NCBI GenBank assembly: GCA_029968055.1
Contig: JASCNX010000001.1
Location: 868,001-932,000, forward strand
Length of the DNA stretch: 64,000 bases
DNA from: Xenophilus aerolatus
Lineage (GTDB): Bacteria; Pseudomonadota; Gammaproteobacteria; Burkholderiales; Burkholderiaceae_C
Direction of reading: 5' to 3'
Position 1 is the first letter of the stretch; the number at the start of each line of letters is the position of its first letter. Positions 37,311 through 47,695 of this stretch are shown in pieces. Position numbers and translations under genes: made by a program. The notes below the pieces were generated by a model that was given only the letters and a program-made list of their open reading frames with translations, was not told the origin of the DNA and searched no databases.

Positions 37311-37380
37311 CTGGTCTCCATCGTTGAAGGGTGGCGACTGCATTCTGCGACGGCGCGCCGTCTGGCGCGAACGACGCTCG

Positions 37381-37647
37381 CTACTGGCGGCGCGGCAGCA
37401 GCGACGGGCGTTCTTCGACTTGTGCGACCAGGCGCCAGGAGATCCCTGGACATTCGGCCGGATGTCGAGGCACCCCCCGGTCGCCGCCAGCCTGCAGAAA
37501 CTTGGTGGCGATGCGAACGATCTCGAAGCCGCAACCCACGCACTGGTAGATGCCGGTGACCGGTGCCGACTGCCCGGGCCTGTAGCGGGCCTCGAACTGA
37601 GGCGCCTTGGACAGCTTCAGCCCCGGACCGTGCGTGAGGAAAGCCAT
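37381..37647 (-). CDS. Hypothetical protein with a CxxC motif
   Basis: An 88-residue frame with CVGC in its middle, then a third Cys about 30 residues on, in a pattern like a small zinc ribbon (GIYQCVGCGFEIVRI). The tail, HPAECPGISWRLVAQVEERP, is similar in tone to short proteins I recall from Burkholderiales. It reads in the same direction as the 64-residue frame 24 bases upstream, so the two may be a unit. Real coding is likely but not proven. Confidence 0.55.
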   Translation of the reverse strand: MAFLTHGPGLKLSKAPQFEARYRPGQSAPVTGIYQCVGCGFEIVRIATKFLQAGGDRGVPRHPAECPGISWRLVAQVEERPSLLPRRQ

Positions 37648-37671
37648 GGCTGCGTCCAGGGCGATCGACTT

Positions 37672-37866
37672 TCAACGATGAGCGGCCGTGCCGGGGTTCC
37701 ACAGCTCGGCCATCTCCGACAGCTGTCGGGCGCGCTTTGCCAACTCGGCAAGGTCGCTCCGGTCCGAGTTGTCCTCTTCCCACGCATGCGCGATCCGCGA
37801 TCCATAGTCATCGGTGAGTTCGACCCAGCGGGCGAAGTCCTCGCCCATAGGATGAGAGTCTTCCAT
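37672..37866 (-). CDS. Hypothetical protein, 64 residues
   Basis: A short acidic, hydrophilic, helix-rich protein (DDYGSRIAHAWEEDNSDRSD) with an ATG. There is no known domain. It is the first gene before the CxxC protein on the same strand. The 274 bp beyond it, up to the tRNA-Lys gene, hold no further gene I can support. Confidence 0.5.
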   Translation of the reverse strand: MEDSHPMGEDFARWVELTDDYGSRIAHAWEEDNSDRSDLAELAKRARQLSEMAELWNPGTAAHR

Positions 37867-38096
37867 GACGCGTCCTCGATGTCTTTCGAAAACATCCCCC
37901 TCGTAGGGGAGCCACGATGTAGGACCAGAGCCAATGAAACATCAGGCCTGAACGGAATGTGAACTTGGGGCGGGCCAAAGCGCTTCTCAAGCATTGTCGA
38001 GAGGCTTCGAAGTGATGGCCGATGCGAGTGCGGGGTTGCCGGCTGCATCCATGGTTGCATGACCACGGTACGCCGCTGACCTTCAGGGTTGCCGCT

Positions 38097-38131
38097 GCAA
38101 AAAGAAAGCGCGCTCATCGATGATGGCGCGC
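38097..38131 (-). terminator. Rho-independent terminator of tRNA-Lys
   Basis: Read on the minus strand, GCGCGC/GCGCGC encloses the self-complementary TCATCGATGA and is followed by TTTCTTTTT. It starts about 9 bases after the tRNA. Confidence 0.8.
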
Positions 38132-38140
38132 CTTGCAGGG

Positions 38141-38216
38141 TGGTAGGACGTGCGTGACTCGAACACGCGACCAACGGATTAAAAGTCCGCTGCTCTACCA
38201 ACTGAGCTAACGTCCC
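38141..38216 (-). tRNA. tRNA-Lys (anticodon TTT)
   Basis: A 76-base tRNA with encoded CCA. The acceptor GGGACGT pairs with ACGTCCT (one G-U), the D-arm is GCTC/GAGC, the anticodon arm is GCGGA/TCCGT with loop CTTTTAA, and the T-arm is GCGTG/CACGC around TTCGAGT. It decodes AAA and AAG. Confidence 0.97.
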
Positions 38217-38311
38217 CCGGAATGTCTGGCGATCGCCCCGAGCGGGCCATCGCGTTTTTTCTCTCGATTTCTTGTGTTCTTGCCTGTGTGGCAAAGCCCG
38301 CGATTATAGCG

Positions 38312-39112
38312 TCAGCTTCCTCGTGCCAGACGGTCGAGCACCCACCCTGCCGCACACTGCCCGAAGGTGGCCGTCACGCTGACGACCGAGCCATACCCAT
38401 GGCAGTTGAGTGAACCATCGCCATCGCCATCGATGGCGCACGAGGCATCGGGCGGTGCCACGCTCTCGCGGCTGAACACGCCGACGACGCCGACCTTGCG
38501 GCCGTCTTTCGGCGCGCCGTGCTGCTTGCGCAAGCGCTGGCGCAGTTGGGCCAGCAAGGGGTCGTGCGTCGCCAGCGCGATGTCGTCGATCTCGACGCGG
38601 TGCGCCAGGCGCTTGCCGCCGGCGGCTCCCACGGTGACGAATTCGGCAGCGCGCTGCGACCGCGCCCACGCCGCCATGGCGACCTTGGCCGCCATCTGGT
38701 CGCAGGCGTCGATCACGGCGTCGACGGAGCCCATGGCGTGCTCGGCTGACGCACGCAACGCATCCCAGTTGCCGGGCTCGACGAATTCATCCAGGGGCAG
38801 CACGCGGCAGTCCGGGTTGATGTGCAGAACGCGCTCGCGCATGGCCTCGACCTTGGCCTGCCCGACCGTGCTGTCGAGCGCGTGGATCTGCCGGTTGATG
38901 TTCGATTCGGCAATGTGGTCGAGGTCGATCAGCGTGAGAGCGCCGACGCCGCTGCGGGCCAGCGCCTCGACCGCCCACGAACCCACGCCGCCGATGCCGG
39001 CGACGAGGACATGGGCGGCACGGATGCGCGCCGCGCCAGGCACGCCGTAAAGGCGCTCGAGCCCGCCGAACCGACGTGCGGCATCGGCACCGAGCGCTTG
39101 CGCCGCCTGCAT
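38312..39112 (-). CDS. tcdA: tRNA threonylcarbamoyladenosine dehydratase
   Basis: E1-like ATP-dependent enzyme of 266 residues that cyclises the t6A37 modification of tRNAs (ct6A). It has the nucleotide loop GIGGVGS at 39-45, the arginine-rich phrase ESNINRQIHA and, in the C-terminal half, the family's AGGKR segment. The ATG used is one codon after an in-frame GTG. It follows cpoB by 37 bases on the same strand, and tRNA-Lys, itself a t6A-bearing tRNA, follows by about 95 bp. Confidence 0.94.
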   Translation of the reverse strand: MQAAQALGADAARRFGGLERLYGVPGAARIRAAHVLVAGIGGVGSWAVEALARSGVGALTLIDLDHIAESNINRQIHALDSTVGQAKVEAMRERVLHINPDCRVLPLDEFVEPGNWDALRASAEHAMGSVDAVIDACDQMAAKVAMAAWARSQRAAEFVTVGAAGGKRLAHRVEIDDIALATHDPLLAQLRQRLRKQHGAPKDGRKVGVVGVFSRESVAPPDASCAIDGDGDGSLNCHGYGSVVSVTATFGQCAAGWVLDRLARGS

Positions 39113-39149
39113 CACGATGCGCGCCCTGCGGCGGTGGAGCCCGGCGCGC

Positions 39150-39911
39150 TCAACGCAGGCGCGTCAGGCGCTCGCGTCCGGCCTGCGCCGCTTCCGACTG
39201 CGGGTAGGCCTTCACCAGGTCTTCGAGGGTGCGCCGCGCCGCGCGCGTGTCCTTGAGTTCGATCTGGCAGTTGGCGATCGACAGCACGGCTTCGGGGGCC
39301 TTCACATGGTCGGGAGCCATCGAGAGCATCGAACGGAAGTTCGCGATGGCCTCGGTGTAGTTGCGCGTGGCGTACTGCGCATTGCCCAGCCAGAACAGCG
39401 CCGACGGGTTGTAGCCGCTGCGCGGATAGCGTTTGACGAACTCGGCGAAGGCCGTCTGCGCCTGTGCGAACTGGCCGGCACGGAACACGCCCAGCGCCGC
39501 ATCGAAGTCGGCCTTCTCTTTCGGATCGGCGGTGAACTCGCGGCCGTCGACCTGCACCTGCGACGGCTCGCTCTGCTTGAGCTTGGTGTCGAGGTCGGTC
39601 TGGCGCTGCTGCATGTCGCTCAGCGTCTTGCTCAGCTGCTCGTTCTGGCCGGTGATGCGCGCCATGTCACCGCGCAGGCTGTCGATCTGCTGCTGCAGGT
39701 CGACCAGGCTGCGGCGCAGCTGCCCGTTCTCGTCGGACAGGCGCTGCGTCGTGTTCTCGGACTGGGTGCGGATGGCCTCGACACGCTGGCGCAGGTCGAG
39801 GATGGCGCGGCGGGCCTCGTCGTCCTCGAACAGCGCCGCGTGCGAAGTGGCTGCGCCACACAGCACGAAGGCGGCCAAGGCCGCCTGTCGCCAGGTTGCC
39901 TGGAGTCTCAT
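39150..39911 (-). CDS. cpoB: Tol-Pal coordinator CpoB (YbgF)
   Basis: Periplasmic protein of 253 residues that couples the Tol-Pal machine to cell-wall synthesis. It has a signal peptide (probable cut at SHA near residue 25), a coiled coil of Leu/Gln heptads (about 30-105) and C-terminal tetratricopeptide repeats (about 130-245). The ATG overlaps the pal stop (TGATG). It ends the tolB-pal-cpoB operon. Confidence 0.94.
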   Translation of the reverse strand: MRLQATWRQAALAAFVLCGAATSHAALFEDDEARRAILDLRQRVEAIRTQSENTTQRLSDENGQLRRSLVDLQQQIDSLRGDMARITGQNEQLSKTLSDMQQRQTDLDTKLKQSEPSQVQVDGREFTADPKEKADFDAALGVFRAGQFAQAQTAFAEFVKRYPRSGYNPSALFWLGNAQYATRNYTEAIANFRSMLSMAPDHVKAPEAVLSIANCQIELKDTRAARRTLEDLVKAYPQSEAAQAGRERLTRLR

Positions 39912-40435
39912 CAGCGGTAGACGATCTCGGCGCGGCGGTTTTGCGCCCATGCGTCTTCACCCGTGCCCTGCGCGGCCGGCTTTTCCTTGCCGAAGCTCAC
40001 TGCCTCGATCTGAGCATCGCTCACGCCCAGCAGCGTGAGCGCACGGCGCACGGCTTCGGAGCGCTTCTGGCCGAGCGCCAGGTTGTACTCGCGGCCGCCG
40101 CGATCGTCGGTGTGGCCTTCGATCGAGATGCGACGCGAGGGATTGGCCTTCAGGAAGCGGGCGTGCCCGTCGACCAGCGACTGGAACTCGGGCTTGATGG
40201 TGTAGCTGTCGAAATCGAAGTACACGATGCGCGCCACGCCGACCGGGCCTTCGCGCGTCTGTGCGTTGGGGTCGATGGTGACCGGGGCGACCCCGCTGGC
40301 CGACCCACCCGTGCCCCCTGCGCCGGCACCCGCATTGGCGACCGGCGCGTCGTTGAGCTTGGTGCCCGACGAGCAACCCGCGATCAAAGCGGCGATGGCC
40401 AGCGATGCAATCGAAATCGAACTTCTACTCAGCAT
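39911..40435 (-). CDS. pal: Peptidoglycan-associated lipoprotein Pal
   Basis: Outer-membrane lipoprotein of 174 residues. The lipobox IAGC places the lipidated cysteine at residue 21. A Gly/Ala linker is followed by an OmpA-like domain (about 70-174) with the peptidoglycan-binding phrase IEGHTDDRGGREYNLALGQK. It follows tolB by 27 bases. The length is typical. Confidence 0.96.
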   Translation of the reverse strand: MLSRSSISIASLAIAALIAGCSSGTKLNDAPVANAGAGAGGTGGSASGVAPVTIDPNAQTREGPVGVARIVYFDFDSYTIKPEFQSLVDGHARFLKANPSRRISIEGHTDDRGGREYNLALGQKRSEAVRRALTLLGVSDAQIEAVSFGKEKPAAQGTGEDAWAQNRRAEIVYR

Positions 40436-40462
40436 ATGGAACTCCTCAAATTGATCCGATGA

Positions 40463-41785
40463 TCATTGCTTCTGAAATGGACCCCAGTCCGGCTCACGAA
40501 TGTCCCCCGCCTTCCCCGCCAGCCGCGCCTTGATCTTTCCATCGAGGGTGGTGGTCATCAGGGCCTCGCGCCCCTGCAGCTGCGTTGCATAGACGATCAG
40601 CTTGCTGTTGGGCGCGAAACTGGGACTCTCGTCGGCGGAGGTGTCCGTCAGTGCCGTTACGGTGCCGCTGGCCAACTCCATCACATGGAGTTTGAACGCC
40701 CCGCCGACGCGCGAGATGTAGGCCAACCACCGTCCGTCGGGACTCACCGAGGGCGAGATGTTGTAGGAGCCGGAGAATGTCACGCGGGCCGGCGCACCGC
40801 CGCTCGCTCCCATCTTGTAGATCTGGGGCGAACCGCCGCGGTCGCTCGTGAAGTAGATCGTGCTGCCGTCGGCCGAATAGGTGGGTTCGGTGTCGATGGC
40901 GCTGCTCTGCGTCAACCGGCGGGGCTCGCCGCCGGAGGCCGGGATCGAATACAGCTGCGAGCCGCCGTCGCGGCTGAGCGTCACGGCCAGCGTGTTGCCG
41001 TCGGGCGACCAGGCCGGCGCGCTGTTCGAGCCCTTGAAGTTGGCGACCAGCCGGCGCTGGCCATTGGCCACCGAGTGCACGTACACCACCGGCTTGCGCG
41101 ACTCGAAGGACACATACGCCAGCTGGCCGCCGTTGGGCGACCACACGGGCGAGATGATCGGCTCGGGACTGGCCAGTGCGGCCTGTGCGTTTTCGCCGTC
41201 GGCATCGGCCACCCACAGCGTGTAGCGGCCGCCAGCCTTGGTGATGTAGGCGATTCGGGTCGAGAAGATGCCCTTGTCGCCCGTCAGCTTTTCGTACACG
41301 TAGTCGGCAATGCGGTGCGATGCAAGCCGCAGGTCCGCCTGGGGCACGGTGTAGCTCTGGCCGCCGAGGTCCTGCCCGCGCACGACGTCCCACAGGCGGA
41401 AGCGCACGTCGTAACGGCCGTCGGCCAGCCGCGTCACGCTGCCGGCGACCAGCGAGTCGGCCGTGCGCTGCCGCCACACGGACAGGTCGGGCCGCGAGGT
41501 CTCGTCCATCGCCTGGCCCGAGGCATCGACGCCACGGAACTGGCCGCTGCGCTCGAGGTCGGCCTTGACGATCTCCGAGATTTTCTGAGGAGAAGCGTCC
41601 TCGCCCTTGAAGGGCACGAGGGCGATCGGCAATTGCGTCAGCCCGACGCCTGACACCTCGACGCGGAACTGCGCCAGTGCCGGCAATGCGGTGAGTGCGG
41701 GAGACAGGGCGATGCCCGCAAGAAGGCTGCGGCGGGCGATGGAAGAAACTGTGGAAGGAAACGTCGGCGGCAACGGCTTGTTCAT
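40463..41785 (-). CDS. tolB: Tol-Pal system protein TolB
   Basis: Periplasmic beta-propeller protein (440 residues) of the Tol-Pal system, binding Pal. An N-terminal domain (about 45-165) is followed by six blades with repeated DG/SPDG turns. The signal peptide carries two arginines followed by SLLAG (residues 18-22), then a hydrophobic core and an ALA cut at about 38, so it may be a Tat signal. The ATG at this start is required for that peptide. The usual tolQRA genes do not lie upstream. msbA is there instead, divergent by 167 bp. Confidence 0.95.
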   Translation of the reverse strand: MNKPLPPTFPSTVSSIARRSLLAGIALSPALTALPALAQFRVEVSGVGLTQLPIALVPFKGEDASPQKISEIVKADLERSGQFRGVDASGQAMDETSRPDLSVWRQRTADSLVAGSVTRLADGRYDVRFRLWDVVRGQDLGGQSYTVPQADLRLASHRIADYVYEKLTGDKGIFSTRIAYITKAGGRYTLWVADADGENAQAALASPEPIISPVWSPNGGQLAYVSFESRKPVVYVHSVANGQRRLVANFKGSNSAPAWSPDGNTLAVTLSRDGGSQLYSIPASGGEPRRLTQSSAIDTEPTYSADGSTIYFTSDRGGSPQIYKMGASGGAPARVTFSGSYNISPSVSPDGRWLAYISRVGGAFKLHVMELASGTVTALTDTSADESPSFAPNSKLIVYATQLQGREALMTTTLDGKIKARLAGKAGDIREPDWGPFQKQ

Positions 41786-41937
41786 GCAGTTCGGAGAAAT
41801 TTCCCTGAAGGAAGTTTCCGTCAAGCGGAAAGACGTGAATGGTACACACTGCATTGCACGTCTCGTCACAAACTGTTCGACGTTTCGACGCAGTCCTACA
41901 GCACGTCGCCATCGTCGGGCCCGGGAGACCGCCCCCG

Positions 41938-41943
41938 TAGAAT
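41938..41943 (+). promoter_or_regulatory. Candidate -10 box of msbA, near-leaderless start
   Basis: TAGAAT ends nine bases before the msbA ATG. The same hexamer lies before tRNA-Ser, 13 bases from its first base. There is no ribosome site in front of the msbA start. Confidence 0.4.
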
Positions 41944-41952
41944 CCGCCGCCT

Positions 41953-43734
41953 ATGCAGCCCTCCCCCGCCGACGCACCCGCGCGAGCACCCCTGACGCGC
42001 CGGCTCCAGCGGCTCATGGCCTGGTTCGGCGGCTCGCGGCGCTGGTGGGCCATTGGTGTCGGCACCGCCATGGTGGCCGCGCTGACCGAACCCTTGATGC
42101 CTGCACTGATGAAGCCGCTGCTCGACCGCGGCTTCACTCAGGGCCAGCTGGCGCTGTGGATGGTGCCGGCCTTCATCATCCTCCTCTTCGCGGTGCGCGG
42201 CGTGGCCCAGTTCGTGTCGCAGTACGCCCTGGCCCGCATCGCCAACGAGGGCATGCAACGGCTGCGGCGCGTGCTGTTCGACCGGCTCCTGGTGGCCGAG
42301 CTGGGCCTCTTCTCGCGCCAGTCGGCCAGTGCGCTGTCGAACACGGTGGTGTACGAGGTGCAGACCGGCGGCGTGCTGCTGGTCCAGGCGTTGCTGGGCC
42401 TCTCGCGCGACGGCTTCACGGTCATCGCCCTGCTCTTCTACCTGCTCTACCTGAACTGGAAGCTGACGCTGGTCGTGGCGCTGCTGGTGCCCGGTACGGC
42501 GTGGATCATGAAGGTGCTGTCCAAGCGCCTGTACCGGCTCACGCGCCTGGGCCAGGAAGCGACCGACGAGCTGGCCTACGTGGTCGAAGAGAACGTGCTG
42601 GCCCACCGCATGGTGCGCCTGCACGGCGCGCAGGCCGGCCAGTCGGAGCGCTTCGAACGGTTGAGCCACAGCCTGAACCGCCTGGCCGTGAAGTCGACCA
42701 TCGCCTCGGCCGCGATGACGCCGCTCACGCAGCTTTTCGCTGCCGTCGCGCTGTCGATCGTGGTCATGATCGCGCTCTGGCAAAGCGGCGAGCAGGGCCT
42801 GACCGTGGGCGGCTTCGTCGCCTACATCACGGCGATGCTGATGCTCATCGCGCCGATCCGCCGCCTGGCCGACATGGCCAATCCGATCACGCGCGGCCTG
42901 GCCGCCCTGGAGCGCGGGCTGGGCCTGATCGATGGCACCGCGTCGGAGACCGAAGGCGGCTTCGAGATCGCACGCGCCAACGGCCACATCGAACTGCGCA
43001 ACGTGCGCGTGGCCTACCGCGACGATGCGGCACCCGCGCTGGACGGCCTGACGCTGACGGTGCGCCCCGGCGAGGTGGTCGCGCTGGTCGGCCCCTCGGG
43101 CTCGGGCAAGACGACCCTGGTGAACCTGCTGCCTCGTTTCGTTCTGCCGTCGTCGGGGCAGGTGCTGCTCGACGGGCAGGACGTGGCGGACTGGAAGCTG
43201 TCCAGCCTGCGCGCGCAGTTCGCGTTGGTGAGCCAGGACGTCGTGATGCTCAACGACACGCTGGCCGCCAACGTGGCGCTGGGCCAGGCCGTCGACCGCG
43301 AGCGCGTGCAGCGCTGCGTGGCGGCCGCGAACCTCGCGGCCCACGTCGCGGGGCTGCCTCAGGGCATCGACACGGTGCTCGGCCACAACGCGACGCAGCT
43401 TTCGGGCGGCCAGCGCCAGCGCCTGGCCATTGCGCGCGCCCTGTACCGCGACGCGCCGGTCCTGCTGCTCGATGAGGCCACCTCGGCGCTCGACACCGAG
43501 TCCGAACGGCTGGTGCAGGACGCGCTGCAGCGCCTGATGCAGGGCCGCACGACCCTGATCGTCGCGCACCGGCTCAGCACCATCCAGCACGCCGACCGCA
43601 TCGTCGTGATGGACCACGGCCACATCGTCGAGCAGGGCAGCCATGGGCAGCTCATGGCGGCGGACGGCCTCTATGCGCGGCTGCAGACCCACACGTCGGT
43701 GCCGGCTGCCGATGCGGAGCCGGCGGACGCCTGA
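41953..43734 (+). CDS. msbA: Lipid A export ABC transporter MsbA
   Basis: Half-transporter of 593 residues that flips lipid A-core across the inner membrane. Six membrane helices in an ABC exporter fold (about 25-310) are followed by a nucleotide-binding domain with Walker A GPSGSGKT, signature LSGGQRQRLAIARALY and Walker B VLLLDEATSALD. The length is normal. It starts near-leaderless and is divergent from tolB. It is convergent with rng, 79 bp apart. Confidence 0.94.
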   Translation: MQPSPADAPARAPLTRRLQRLMAWFGGSRRWWAIGVGTAMVAALTEPLMPALMKPLLDRGFTQGQLALWMVPAFIILLFAVRGVAQFVSQYALARIANEGMQRLRRVLFDRLLVAELGLFSRQSASALSNTVVYEVQTGGVLLVQALLGLSRDGFTVIALLFYLLYLNWKLTLVVALLVPGTAWIMKVLSKRLYRLTRLGQEATDELAYVVEENVLAHRMVRLHGAQAGQSERFERLSHSLNRLAVKSTIASAAMTPLTQLFAAVALSIVVMIALWQSGEQGLTVGGFVAYITAMLMLIAPIRRLADMANPITRGLAALERGLGLIDGTASETEGGFEIARANGHIELRNVRVAYRDDAAPALDGLTLTVRPGEVVALVGPSGSGKTTLVNLLPRFVLPSSGQVLLDGQDVADWKLSSLRAQFALVSQDVVMLNDTLAANVALGQAVDRERVQRCVAAANLAAHVAGLPQGIDTVLGHNATQLSGGQRQRLAIARALYRDAPVLLLDEATSALDTESERLVQDALQRLMQGRTTLIVAHRLSTIQHADRIVVMDHGHIVEQGSHGQLMAADGLYARLQTHTSVPAADAEPADA

Positions 43735-43813
43735 ACGCCTTGGTACGCGGACGGTCCAGCGGCATCCGCTGAAGGGCCATGCGCCTGTCTTTTCGACGGC
43801 ACGCGGTGGCGCG

Positions 43814-45352
<1,539 letters not shown>

Positions 45353-45356
45353 GGTG

Positions 45357-45959
45357 TCAGAGTGAAAAACCGATGGCCCGCAACAGCGCGGCTGTCTCGA
45401 ACATCGGCAGGCCCATGATGCCCGAATAGGAGCCGCTGAGGTGCTCGACGAAGGCCGCGGCAGCGCCCTGGATGGCATAGGCACCGGCCTTGCCCATGGG
45501 CTCGCCGCCGTCCACATAGCGCGCGATCTGCGCATCGGTCAGCGGTGCGAAACGCACGCGCGACGTGCTGAGCGCGGCGTGCCGCTGCGCGCCATGCTGC
45601 AACGCGACGGCGGTGAGAACGCGATGCGTGCTGCCCGAGAGCAGGCGCAACATGCGGGCCGCATCCTCGGCATCGGCCGGCTTGCCCAGGATCGTGCGCC
45701 CCAGCGCCACGGTGGTGTCGGCGCACAGCACGGGCGCATCGACCAGGCTGCGCCGGTGCAGGCGCGCCACCGCGGCATCGAGCTTGAGCGCCGTCACGCG
45801 CTGCACGTAGGCGGCCGGTGCCTCGGCGGGCAGCACCGCCTCCAGCGCTTCGGCGTCCTCGTCGGCTTCGGCCAGCAGCAACGCATGCTCCACGCCGAGT
45901 TGGCCCAGCAGTTGGGCGCGGCGCGGACTCTGGGAGGCGAGGTAGATGAAATCGGGCAT
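45357..45959 (-). CDS. maf: Maf family nucleotide pyrophosphatase (YhdE type)
   Basis: A 200-residue Maf enzyme that hydrolyses dTTP/UTP (house-cleaning). It has [10 protein letters not shown] at 8-17, the base-selecting CADTTVALG and the C-terminal [15 protein letters not shown]. The maf-rng pairing is the same as in E. coli. It follows rlmH by 22 bases on the same strand. Confidence 0.94.
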   Translation of the reverse strand: MPDFIYLASQSPRRAQLLGQLGVEHALLLAEADEDAEALEAVLPAEAPAAYVQRVTALKLDAAVARLHRRSLVDAPVLCADTTVALGRTILGKPADAEDAARMLRLLSGSTHRVLTAVALQHGAQRHAALSTSRVRFAPLTDAQIARYVDGGEPMGKAGAYAIQGAAAAFVEHLSGSYSGIMGLPMFETAALLRAIGFSL

Positions 45960-45981
45960 GGTGAAGCGACGGGCGCCCCGC

Positions 45982-46461
45982 TCACTCGCGGTGGTAGGGA
46001 TGCCCGGCGTTGAGCGACCAGGCACGGTAGAGCTGCTCGACCAGCAGCACGCGCGCCATGGCATGGGGCAAGGTGAGGTCGGACAGCCGGATGCGCTCGT
46101 GCGCGGCCGCCTTGAAGGCCGGGTCCAGCCCGTCGGGCCCGCCGATGACCAGCGCCACGTCGTCGCCCTCGTCCTGCCATGCGGTCAAGCGTGCGGCCAG
46201 TGCCTTGGTGGTGAGTGCGGTGCCGCGCTCGTCCAGCGCGACGATGCGGATGTTCCTGCCTGCCCCCTTGGCGATCGCCGCTTCGATGCGCTCGCGCTCG
46301 GCGGCGTACAGGGTCTCGAGCGTCTTGGAGCCACGCGGCTCGGTCTTGACGGCGCGCAGCTCGAGCTTGAGCTCGGGCGGGAAGCGCTTGGCGTAGTCGT
46401 CCCAGGCCGTCTGCGCCCAGTCGGGCATGCGCTGCCCGACGGCGACGACCAGCAGCTTCAT
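45982..46461 (-). CDS. rlmH: 23S rRNA pseudouridine1915 N3-methyltransferase RlmH
   Basis: SPOUT-fold methyltransferase of 159 residues that acts on pseudouridine 1915 in 23S rRNA on assembled ribosomes. It has the VIGGPDGLD knot loop and the C-terminal [21 protein letters not shown]. The ATG overlaps the rsfS stop (ATGA), the usual rsfS-rlmH order. Confidence 0.95.
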   Translation of the reverse strand: MKLLVVAVGQRMPDWAQTAWDDYAKRFPPELKLELRAVKTEPRGSKTLETLYAAERERIEAAIAKGAGRNIRIVALDERGTALTTKALAARLTAWQDEGDDVALVIGGPDGLDPAFKAAAHERIRLSDLTLPHAMARVLLVEQLYRAWSLNAGHPYHRE

Positions 46462-47054
46462 GCCTTGCGGGCAGCCGCCTTCTTGGCCGGCGCCTTGCGC
46501 GCGGCGGTCTTGCGCGCCGGGCCGGCGGCCTTCTTCGCGGCAGGCGCCCGACGCGGCGCCGACTTGGCGCCCGCGGTGGCCTTGGCAGCGGGCTTGCGCG
46601 CCGCCGGTTTCTTGGCCGTGGCGGTCTTCTTCGCCGGCGCCGGCTTCTCCTTGGGCGGCGGCGCGACCGGCTTGGGCGCGCCGAACTTCAGGCGCACCGG
46701 CTTCTCGCCCCAGATGTCCTCGAGGTGGTAGTACTGGCGGATGGCCGGCTGCATGATGTGCACCACCGCAGCGCCGCAGTCCACGATGATCCACTCGCCG
46801 TTGTCCTCGCCTTCCATGCGCGGCTTGTCGTAGCCCGCCTCCTTGACCGATTCGCGCACGCTGGCCGCCAGTGCCTTGGTCTGCCGGTTGGAGGTGCCCG
46901 AAGCGACGATCACCCGCTCGAACAGCGGCGACAGATGCTCGGTGTTGAAGACCTGGATGTCCTGCGCCTTGACGTCTTCGAGCCCATCGACGATGGCTCG
47001 CTGGAGTTTCTGGGTGTCTTTCTTGACGGAGGCGTCGGAGGGAGAAGAACTCAT
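46458..47054 (-). CDS. rsfS: Ribosomal silencing factor RsfS with a long basic tail
   Basis: Binds ribosomal protein L14 and blocks subunit joining in starvation. The RsfS domain is complete at about residues 12-124 ([20 protein letters not shown], then [15 protein letters not shown]). It is then followed by about 74 residues made almost only of Lys, Ala, Pro and Arg, in [11 protein letters not shown]-like repeats, resembling histone-H1-type tails. E. coli RsfS ends near 105 residues. The operon is rsfS-rlmH-maf-rng. The start overlaps the stop of nadD (TGATG). Confidence 0.94.
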   Translation of the reverse strand: MSSSPSDASVKKDTQKLQRAIVDGLEDVKAQDIQVFNTEHLSPLFERVIVASGTSNRQTKALAASVRESVKEAGYDKPRMEGEDNGEWIIVDCGAAVVHIMQPAIRQYYHLEDIWGEKPVRLKFGAPKPVAPPPKEKPAPAKKTATAKKPAARKPAAKATAGAKSAPRRAPAAKKAAGPARKTAARKAPAKKAAARKA

Positions 47055-47695
47055 CAGGCAGGTCGGTAGAGGTGGTGTTGTTCAATATAGCGCGCAACCG
47101 GCAGGGGAACCAGCGAGGAGATGTCCTCGCCCCGGCTTGCGCGCGTACGGATGTCGGTGGCGCTGGTGTCCACCGGCGTCACGTGCAGGAACTCGAAGCG
47201 TGCGGCGGGTGGCAGCCCCGGCAGCGAGTGAGGGTCGAACTGCCCCGCAGCGCCCGCCGGATTGGCGCGGGCAGCTATCAGAACAATAGCGATGGAGAGG
47301 ATTTCCTGCCAGCCGTGCCAGCTGGGAAGCGCGCGCGCCTGGTCGGTGCCCATCATGAGCACCAGCTGTGCGTCGGGCCGTTCGGCCTGCAGTTCGCGCA
47401 GGGTGTCGAGGGTGTAGGTCGGCCCGTCGCGCTCGATCTCGCGCGCATCGACCACCGCGCCGGGCACCTCGGCGAAGGCCAGGCGCGCCATGGCCAGGCG
47501 CTCGGGTGCGCTGCTGAGCGTGCGCGCCTTGTGCCAGGCCTGGCCGGTCGGGAAGATGCGCAGCTCGGCCAGGTCGGCCTGCGCCAGCGCCGCGCGCGCC
47601 AGGTCGAGGTGCGTGCGATGCGGTGGGTCGAAGGCACCGCCGAAGACGCCGATGCGCGGGCGCATCGGCGCGGCCTGGGATTGCGATGAAGCCAT
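47054..47695 (-). CDS. nadD: Nicotinate-nucleotide adenylyltransferase
   Basis: NAD-pathway enzyme of 213 residues joining nicotinate mononucleotide and ATP. The nucleotidyltransferase motif [11 protein letters not shown] is at 19-29, with His26 and His29 as the catalytic pair, and the late SATDIR motif (ATP site) is in place. A palindromic repeat (see 47264-47291) lies in frame in the middle of the gene and codes for [12 protein letters not shown]. The start at MASSQS overlaps the hemF stop (TGATG). A methionine ten codons further in is the alternative. Confidence 0.93.
   Translation of the reverse strand: MASSQSQAAPMRPRIGVFGGAFDPPHRTHLDLARAALAQADLAELRIFPTGQAWHKARTLSSAPERLAMARLAFAEVPGAVVDAREIERDGPTYTLDTLRELQAERPDAQLVLMMGTDQARALPSWHGWQEILSIAIVLIAARANPAGAAGQFDPHSLPGLPPAARFEFLHVTPVDTSATDIRTRASRGEDISSLVPLPVARYIEQHHLYRPA
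47264..47291 (-). repeat. GCTAT-ATAGC palindromic repeat, copy inside nadD
   Basis: Read on the minus strand this carries CGCTAT, a 7-base loop, then ATAGCTGCCCGCGCC. The last 15 bases are identical to the copy at 33666-33680. The frame is open through it. Confidence 0.6.
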
